DNA of 64,000 nucleotides, from contig CAZEGF010000022.1 in NCBI GenBank assembly GCA_964511965.1, positions 62,001 through 126,000 of the forward strand, given 5' to 3'. Each line of letters begins with the position of its first letter. Within the stretch, counting starts at the first letter, position 1. The position numbers and the translations under genes are program-made. The notes under the pieces are model-generated. The model did no database searches, was not told the DNA's origin, and saw nothing but the letters and a program-made list of their open reading frames with translations. The DNA comes from JAUSNA01 sp964511965. Its GTDB lineage: Bacteria > Patescibacteriota > Microgenomatia > Levybacterales > GWA1-39-11. This document shows, piece by piece, positions 58,258-64,000 of this stretch.

Positions 58258-60000
58258 CTACTCCTGAGCTACCCTCAAAATCTCATCTATTGTTGTTATA
58301 CCGGCAAGAACCTTTAAATAACCATCCTGCTTCATAGTAATCATTCCCTCTTCTTTTGCTTTTGCCTCAATAGTGTCACTGTCCTTCCTTTCTAATATAA
58401 GTTTTGCAATGCCCTCGCTTATAGCCATCACTTCGTAAATTCCTACTCTTCCCAAAAATCCAGAATGACCACATACTTCACACCCTGCACCCTTATACAG
58501 TTTTACCGGAGTGCTATTTTTTGGCATCAAAGGACCGAGAACTTTTCTCATTTCTTCAAAAATTTCAGGTGGAGGTGTATATTCGGTTTTGCAATGGGAA
58601 CAAATTTTTCTTGCAATGCGTTGCCCCATAGTAGCGTTAATTGTTGAAGCCAAAAGAAAGGTTTCAGCTCCCATATCAATCAGACGTGGAAGTGCTCCGG
58701 CTGCACTGTCAGTGTGAAGTGTTGAGAAAACCAAATGTCCGGTTAATGAAGCTTGAATAGCAAGTTCTGTAGTCTCCTTATCACGTATTTCTCCAACCAG
58801 AATGATATTTGGATCTTGCCGCAAAAATGCTCGTAGTCCTGTAGCAAATGTGAGTCCTACATCGTCATTAATTTGAACTTGATTTGCACCCGGAATCTGA
58901 TACTCAACCGGATCTTCAAGAGTGAGTATGTTAACCCTTGTTGTATTTAACTTTGAAAGAACTGCATATAATGTAGTTGTTTTACCAGATCCGGTTGGTC
59001 CACAAACTAATATAATTCCATGAGGTCTTAACATGGCTGCCTCTAATGTACGAAGAGATGGTCCATTTAGACCAAGATCCGTTAAAGTTGGAACACCACC
59101 GGATTTACGAAGAAGTCTCATAACAATTTTTTCTCCAAATACAGTTGGAAGTGAGCTTACACGAAGATCAACCTCTTCTTCAGCTACTTTAAAATTAAAA
59201 CGACCATCTTGTGGAGTTCTATGCTCGTCAATCTTGAGACCGGATAGGATTTTGACACGCGATATTACTGCTTCACTTACTCCTAAAGGCAACGACAACC
59301 TTTCATATAGAATTCCGTCAATTCTATAGCGAACTCTAACGCGATCTTCTTGAGGTTCTAGATGAATATCAGAAGCTCTACTCTTGACTGCATATTCAAG
59401 AATAGTTGACACAATTTTTGCGATTGGAGCTTCTTTGATAACCTCAGAAATGCTTTGGATGTCGAAAGTTTTTACTTTTTGGATTTTTTCACTTTCTTTA
59501 AGAGCGGCTTTGACTTCTCCAACAAGTCCAAAACTATATTGCGTCTGAATTGCCTGGGAAACTTCTGATGGAATACCTTGAAATACCTTAATAGTTGCTC
59601 CGGTTTTTTGCTTTATGAATTCTATTGCCTCAACATCATTCGTGTTGCTCATAACAACTGATAAAGTTTTTGACTCTCTGTCAAAGGCAAAAGGGATAAG
59701 ATTAAAGCGTTCTGCTACTGATTTTGGAATAAAGCCAAGCGCTTCAGGTGAAAAAGGCAAAGTCGTAACACTCGTAAACGGAACATTGAGCATTTTTGCC
59801 TGTGCCTCATAATACTTTTCTTCGGGTACTATCTGAAGATCGTGAATGAGTTTGTCGATATCAATACCTTGCTTAACTGATTCTATTTTTAAGTTAGAGA
59901 ATTGTTCAGGGCTTAGGAGCTTTTCTTGGACAAGAATGCTTCCGATACTAGGTCCCAGGTTTTCAGTATTTGCGTCAAATTGACTTTGGACAGTAGGCAT
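58258..60000 (-). CDS. pilB: Type IV pilus assembly ATPase
   Basis: A 580-residue ATPase driving pilus extension. The N-terminal T2SSE_N domain covers about 15-160. Walker A GPTGSGKTTTLYA, LTLEDPVEYQIPG, Walker B LVGEIRDKETTELA and the zinc-binding tetracysteine (CSHC, CEVCG) follow. TGAGG is 8 nt before the ATG. It heads the pilB-pilT-pilC operon. Confidence 0.95.
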   Translation of the reverse strand: MPTVQSQFDANTENLGPSIGSILVQEKLLSPEQFSNLKIESVKQGIDIDKLIHDLQIVPEEKYYEAQAKMLNVPFTSVTTLPFSPEALGFIPKSVAERFNLIPFAFDRESKTLSVVMSNTNDVEAIEFIKQKTGATIKVFQGIPSEVSQAIQTQYSFGLVGEVKAALKESEKIQKVKTFDIQSISEVIKEAPIAKIVSTILEYAVKSRASDIHLEPQEDRVRVRYRIDGILYERLSLPLGVSEAVISRVKILSGLKIDEHRTPQDGRFNFKVAEEEVDLRVSSLPTVFGEKIVMRLLRKSGGVPTLTDLGLNGPSLRTLEAAMLRPHGIILVCGPTGSGKTTTLYAVLSKLNTTRVNILTLEDPVEYQIPGANQVQINDDVGLTFATGLRAFLRQDPNIILVGEIRDKETTELAIQASLTGHLVFSTLHTDSAAGALPRLIDMGAETFLLASTINATMGQRIARKICSHCKTEYTPPPEIFEEMRKVLGPLMPKNSTPVKLYKGAGCEVCGHSGFLGRVGIYEVMAISEGIAKLILERKDSDTIEAKAKEEGMITMKQDGYLKVLAGITTIDEILRVAQE

Positions 60001-60107
60001 AGTTTTTCCTCACTACAAACCCCGCTTGGCAAAAGCGGTATATTTATCGTAGTTGAAATTACGCTTGCCGTCAACAATAGTTGATAGGTGTGGTATAAAA
60101 TAAATCA

Positions 60108-60722
60108 ATGAATAATATTATTTTAATAGGTGATCGTTTTGTAACCGATAAATACATCGAAAATTACTTAAAAGAAAATCAATTCACCTCATTCGAAATT
60201 GAATATTTTAATAATGAAATAAAAATTGAGGATGCTAGAAATATTAAAAAAACGCTATATTACAAAGTTACAACAAAAAAACTACTGGTCTTTAACGGAA
60301 AATTAACTTTGGAGGCCCAGAACTCTCTTCTAAAAAATATTGAAGAAGCGGCAGAAAATGTTTTTTTTATTTTTTCAACTTCTAATGAAGACAATTTATT
60401 GCCGACAATCCGATCGAGATGTTCTGTTGTGAGACTAGATAGTAAATTCGTACTGGATAAAGAAATGTCAAATATTATCTCATCAATATGCAATGAAAAA
60501 GGTAATTGGAAAGATATTGATACACTTACTTCTTTTTTGGAAGAATACCCATTTGAATATCTTGTTCCGACATTGAGGATAATGCTACTTGAAAATATTA
60601 AAAATGAAAACGCTTTAGATTATTTTACGTACTGTAAAAAAGCGTTATCTTATGTAAATCTCGCTAAGTATAATAATGTGAATAAAAAAATATTAATTGA
60701 ATCAGTATTTCTTAGGCACTAA
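60108..60722 (+). CDS. Clamp-loader delta'-like protein (HolB-like)
   Basis: A 204-residue protein. LTLEAQNSLLKNIEEA, VFFIFSTSNEDNLLPTIRSR and the SRC motif match the AAA+ core of delta'. The Walker A motif is lacking, as expected for delta'. At 204 residues it is about 100 shorter than E. coli HolB, missing much of the N-terminal lid and C-terminal collar. TAAAAT is 6 nt before the ATG. It is divergent from pilB. Confidence 0.75.
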   Translation: MNNIILIGDRFVTDKYIENYLKENQFTSFEIEYFNNEIKIEDARNIKKTLYYKVTTKKLLVFNGKLTLEAQNSLLKNIEEAAENVFFIFSTSNEDNLLPTIRSRCSVVRLDSKFVLDKEMSNIISSICNEKGNWKDIDTLTSFLEEYPFEYLVPTLRIMLLENIKNENALDYFTYCKKALSYVNLAKYNNVNKKILIESVFLRH

Positions 60723-60730
60723 AGTGCCCC

Positions 60731-60760
60731 TTGACAAGGCAAATTCATTGTGGTTATGAT
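60731..60760 (+). promoter_or_regulatory. Promoter of the pilin gene
   Basis: TTGACA (60731-60736), 18 nt, TATGAT (60755-60760), then 9 nt to the ATG at 60770. It excludes the longer in-frame start. Confidence 0.7.
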
Positions 60761-60769
60761 GGATTTAAT

Positions 60770-61336
60770 ATGAAATTGTCACCTGTCCGACAGTTGCAAA
60801 AAGGTTTCACTCTGATCCAGCTTCTTGTTGTTATTGGTATCCTCGGTATTCTTGCTGCAGCACTCGTTGCAACTATTGATCCATTCGAGCAATTAAATAA
60901 AGCTCAGGATGCAAATTCTAAAAATACTGCTGTTGAGTTTCTCAATGCAAATATCCGTTACTATACTACTCATAGCGCCATGCCTTGGGGTGCAGCAGGA
61001 GCGGAATGCATGGGTGTAGGTAATAATACTCTCTCGGCCGTTAATCTTTTCAGTAATGCTGCTATGTATACAACCTGTCTTGGAGTTCTTGTTACTGAGG
61101 GAGAATTAAAGCCTGCTTTTACAACTGCTACCGGTATACTTCAAAATCTTTATGCGAGCGAAACAGGTGGAAATATTACTATGTGTTATCAACCTAAATC
61201 AAAATCACAGGAGCGTGATGTTAATACAAAATACAATCAAGACGGTACCACACCAAGCTCAAATAACGCATGCGTAGGAGGTCCTTCAAATCCGGTAAGT
61301 CCAAATAATGCTAACTGTTATTGGTGTACCCAATAA
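60770..61336 (+). CDS. Type IV prepilin-like protein
   Basis: A 188-residue protein. A 12-residue leader ends LQKG, and the mature protein begins FTLIQLLVVIGILGILAAAL. Cleavage and N-methylation would be by the PilD encoded at 63408. Position +5 is Gln rather than the near-universal Glu. Six cysteines, four of them in the C-terminal 65 residues (including the CYWC end), could form disulfides. It is the only pilin gene in the window and has its own strong promoter. Confidence 0.88.
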   Translation: MKLSPVRQLQKGFTLIQLLVVIGILGILAAALVATIDPFEQLNKAQDANSKNTAVEFLNANIRYYTTHSAMPWGAAGAECMGVGNNTLSAVNLFSNAAMYTTCLGVLVTEGELKPAFTTATGILQNLYASETGGNITMCYQPKSKSQERDVNTKYNQDGTTPSSNNACVGGPSNPVSPNNANCYWCTQ

Positions 61337-61392
61337 TTATCTCTAGATCCTCCCTTCTTTTGCTTTCTTTTTTTTGATATAACATTTAGATA

Positions 61393-63393
61393 ATGTTCAC
61401 AAAAAACTCATTTGTAATTACAATTCTCCTTTCACTTATTCTATATTTTTATGTAACAAGTCTTACCGTTGATATTTTTGGAGGAGATGTAGGTGATTTG
61501 GTAACTGCAGCATTTGTTAGGGGTGTTGCCCACCCTCCGGGCTACCCCCTTTTTACGATTTTGGGGTTTTTTGTAAGTCATCTTAATTTGGATTTGGAGA
61601 CAGTGACAAAAGTAGGATTGATTTCGGCTCTCGCATCAATTACAGCTCTCTATGTCTACTCAAAGATAATTGAGTTATTTACCCAAAATAGACTAATACA
61701 AATTATAAGTGTTGGATCTTTGGCTTTCTCTTATCATTTTTGGCTCTATAGTGTAATACCCGAAGTATTTGCTCTGAATTCTCTTTTATCTTTGTGTGTT
61801 ATTTATAATTCATTAGCATTTTATAAGTATGAGAAATTCAGAAATTTAGGATTAATTACATTTTTTGTGGGTCTTGGGTTATCAAACCATATGACAATTT
61901 TACTTTTCCTTCCATTTGTTGTAGGGATAATTATTAATAAAAGAAAGAGGGTCATTTCATACAGAAGAAAATTATTTTTATTACCATTGTTTTTTGTAAT
62001 TGGGCTACTTCCTTATGTATACATTCCTATTGCTGCATCTGCAAATCCTATTATAAGTTGGGACGACGCAAAAAATTTAGATAATTTTATACATCTCGTT
62101 TTCCGTCGCGATTATGGAACATTTTCTGCAGGTATATTTCCAAGACCTGCTCTGGAGCTTCGTAGTTTTCTTCTTAAAAACTATTTTACCTCTATTATTT
62201 CATCACTATCTGCTCCAGTTATTGTTATTTCACTACTGGGTGTCGTAAATTTCGTTCGTAAAGAAAAATATTTGGGAACATTACTATGCGGGCTTATATT
62301 ACTTGTAGGACCATTATTTGTTGTATATGCTGCATTTCCTATCACAAATAGTTTTGGTCTTGCTACAGTTGAACGGTTTTATTTATTATCTGAGGTTGTT
62401 ATTGGTTTGTTTCTACCGTGGGGTCTTCTATTAATTTTTACTTTTTTTGGTAGGATTTTTTCAAAAAAAATCTACGCTTTTTTACTTTTATTTATGTTTA
62501 TACTCATTCCAATTTTATTATTTATAAAAAATTACCCTAAAACAAATCTGTCAAAACTATCTTTAGGAAATGAATTCGGTAAAAATTACTTAAGAAATTT
62601 ACCAGAAAATTCGGTACTGATAGTGGAAGGAGATACAAAATCTTTCAATACATGGTATATGCATTTCGTAAAAAATATAAGACCTGACGTTGAACTCATT
62701 GAGATTGGTAACTTTGCGGTAAGAAATGATTTTTTCAAACCTTTATTTGAGAAAACTATTAAAGAAACGAAAAAAGATGAAATAACGTCATTTTTCATAA
62801 CTATTGAAAAAGTAGCTGAGAAAAGACCCGTTTTTGCTACCACACCTATAAACATAAACAATAATGACTATGTATGGTTGCCAAGAGGCATAGGTTATCA
62901 ATTAATCAGGAAAGATAAATTCCCTAAGATTGAAGATTATAGAAAACTGTTTCCTAGTGATTTTGAAAATATCAATGTTCCAGAACGCGGCAAGCTTAAG
63001 ATATATGAGAGAAATTTAATTTCTTCAGATATTCCAACATACTATGCTGACTCATTTGTAAGGATAGGAGATATTTTCTACAATTATTATGCAGATTTTA
63101 GCGCAGCAGCTAAATATTACAAATATGCAACAATTATTGACCCTGAATTTTCTAAAGGATACGCAGGAAAATCTAGAGTGGCAAGTCAATATGGAAATTG
63201 TAAGGATTCGGAATTAGATATTAAAAAGGCGATAGATCTCTACCCGATTGAAAAAAGTTATTACTATTTTTGGTATTTTAATGCACTAAATTGTTTTAAA
63301 GATAAAAACAAAATGCAAATTGTTAATGATTATTTTACTAATACATTTCATGAGGATATTAAAAAATCGATAACAAAAGACCTCTCAAAATAG
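61393..63393 (+). CDS. DUF2723/TMEM260-like membrane protein
   Basis: A 666-residue protein. About 11 membrane helices (residues 5-375) begin with the family motif GGDVGDLVTAAFVRG and HPPGYPLF. A soluble domain and a C-terminal TPR-like segment (about 565-660) follow. TMEM260-family members transfer mannose to protein; that family link suggests glycosylation of surface proteins, perhaps the neighbouring pilin. The link to the pilin is inference. Confidence 0.8.
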   Translation: MFTKNSFVITILLSLILYFYVTSLTVDIFGGDVGDLVTAAFVRGVAHPPGYPLFTILGFFVSHLNLDLETVTKVGLISALASITALYVYSKIIELFTQNRLIQIISVGSLAFSYHFWLYSVIPEVFALNSLLSLCVIYNSLAFYKYEKFRNLGLITFFVGLGLSNHMTILLFLPFVVGIIINKRKRVISYRRKLFLLPLFFVIGLLPYVYIPIAASANPIISWDDAKNLDNFIHLVFRRDYGTFSAGIFPRPALELRSFLLKNYFTSIISSLSAPVIVISLLGVVNFVRKEKYLGTLLCGLILLVGPLFVVYAAFPITNSFGLATVERFYLLSEVVIGLFLPWGLLLIFTFFGRIFSKKIYAFLLLFMFILIPILLFIKNYPKTNLSKLSLGNEFGKNYLRNLPENSVLIVEGDTKSFNTWYMHFVKNIRPDVELIEIGNFAVRNDFFKPLFEKTIKETKKDEITSFFITIEKVAEKRPVFATTPININNNDYVWLPRGIGYQLIRKDKFPKIEDYRKLFPSDFENINVPERGKLKIYERNLISSDIPTYYADSFVRIGDIFYNYYADFSAAAKYYKYATIIDPEFSKGYAGKSRVASQYGNCKDSELDIKKAIDLYPIEKSYYYFWYFNALNCFKDKNKMQIVNDYFTNTFHEDIKKSITKDLSK

Positions 63394-63407
63394 GTATACT
63401 TAATGAA

Positions 63408-64000
63408 ATGATACTGATTCTCGTATTTATAATTGGTAGTGTTTTGGGGAGTTTTCTAAATGTAGTTATTGATAGATTGTCTACTGGTCGTGGTATTGTT
63501 GGTGGACGGTCATATTGCGAGCATTGCAAGAAAGTACTTGCTCCAATCGATTTGATTCCAATATTTTCTTATCTCTTTTTGAGGGGAAAGTGTAGATTTT
63601 GCAAGCATAAGATTCCTTTTCGACTCGTTATCGTGGAAATACTTTCCGGCCTAACGTTTGTTTCTCTTTTTACTCTCATGTTAAGCCAAGCCATTACTAT
63701 TTATACGGCTGTGTTTTTGACTATTATTCTGTGGTGTTTTATCGGAATATTATTTGCAGATATTGAATATGGGATTATACCGGATATGCTAGTAATTATT
63801 TCTACAGTGGCATGTATAGGGTATCTTTATACTAACAACATAAATATAACAAATAACCTCTTCTCAGGACTCTCAACGCTTCTATTTTTTCTTGTTCTTT
63901 TTGTCATTACTAAGGGTCGTGGTATGGGGTTTGGGGATGTTAAGCTATCATTTGTTCTCGGGTTTTTATTAGGTGCCCCATCGATAGTAGTTGCGCTTTA
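63408..64000 (+). CDS. pilD: Prepilin peptidase/N-methyltransferase (3' end outside window)
   Basis: The first 197 codons are visible. GSFLNVVIDRL and the zinc-finger pairs CEHC and CRFC mark the methyltransferase half. The peptidase aspartates lie in ADIEYGIIPD and GFGDVKL. It cleaves the prepilin leader. TATACT (63395-63400) is 7 nt before the ATG, so it is leaderless. It completes the pilus set at the window end. Confidence 0.95.
   Translation, partial: MILILVFIIGSVLGSFLNVVIDRLSTGRGIVGGRSYCEHCKKVLAPIDLIPIFSYLFLRGKCRFCKHKIPFRLVIVEILSGLTFVSLFTLMLSQAITIYTAVFLTIILWCFIGILFADIEYGIIPDMLVIISTVACIGYLYTNNINITNNLFSGLSTLLFFLVLFVITKGRGMGFGDVKLSFVLGFLLGAPSIVVAL

Overview
The window looks like a chromosomal segment of a Candidate Phyla Radiation (Patescibacteria) bacterium, most probably of the Microgenomates type. 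This placement is an inference. It rests on the AT-rich sequence, many small hypothetical genes, short forms of several housekeeping proteins (RF1 of 313 residues, ProS of 413, YbeY of 128), a complete type IV pilus assembly core, and isolated enzymes (PyrB, FolD, PRPP synthase) without their usual pathway partners. The standard genetic code is used: several genes end in TGA.

Layout. 1-2.5 kb: rpsU behind a repeat-rich leader, ybeY and dnaX. 2.5-4.4 kb: an island of small, cysteine-containing, GC-richer minus-strand genes with strong Shine-Dalgarno sites, hairpin leaders and GC-rich terminators, unlike the rest of the window. 4.5-20 kb: polyprenyl diphosphate synthase, YbaB, PRPP synthase, an inositol-monophosphatase-family enzyme, proS, a DHH-like protein, prfA, rpmE, an EamA transporter, hisS, an HtrA protease and several hypotheticals. 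19.8-28 kb: rpsF-ssb-rpsR, ctpA, cysS and dnaB. 28.0-28.2 kb: tRNA-Ala(CGC) and tRNA-Leu(CAA). 28.3-39.7 kb: an M1 aminopeptidase, efp, an MFS carrier, an Lgt-like membrane protein, an RluD-family synthase, a CPA2 antiporter, a LytR_C protein, yebC and ruvC. 39.7-42.2 kb: a 1.2-kb gene-poor region carrying many copies of the word TTTGAGGCTA beside a tyrosine recombinase. 42.2-49.5 kb: secreted or surface proteins (glycosidase-like, CAP domain, alpha/beta hydrolase), pyrB, folD and a second small-gene island. 49.5-55.8 kb: a predicted metalloprotease, gyrA, ppa and gyrB. 55.9-64 kb: pilB-pilT-pilC, a clamp-loader delta'-like gene, a prepilin, a DUF2723/TMEM260-like membrane protein and the 5' part of pilD.

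How it works together. Most of the window is translation, DNA replication and cell-surface functions. The pilus genes form one functional set: assembly ATPase, retraction ATPase, platform protein, one pilin and the prepilin peptidase.

The most striking window-wide signal is promoter architecture. For about twenty genes a good -10 box lies only 6-8 nt upstream of the start codon, predicting leaderless mRNAs. hisS and the divergent gene at 17030 even share one -35 sequence. Three further unusual signals stand out: the two SD-led small-gene islands, the TTTGAGGCTA array beside the recombinase, and families of short-word repeats that fill intergenic gaps and have also entered coding sequences (dnaX, the DHH-like gene, a signal peptide).
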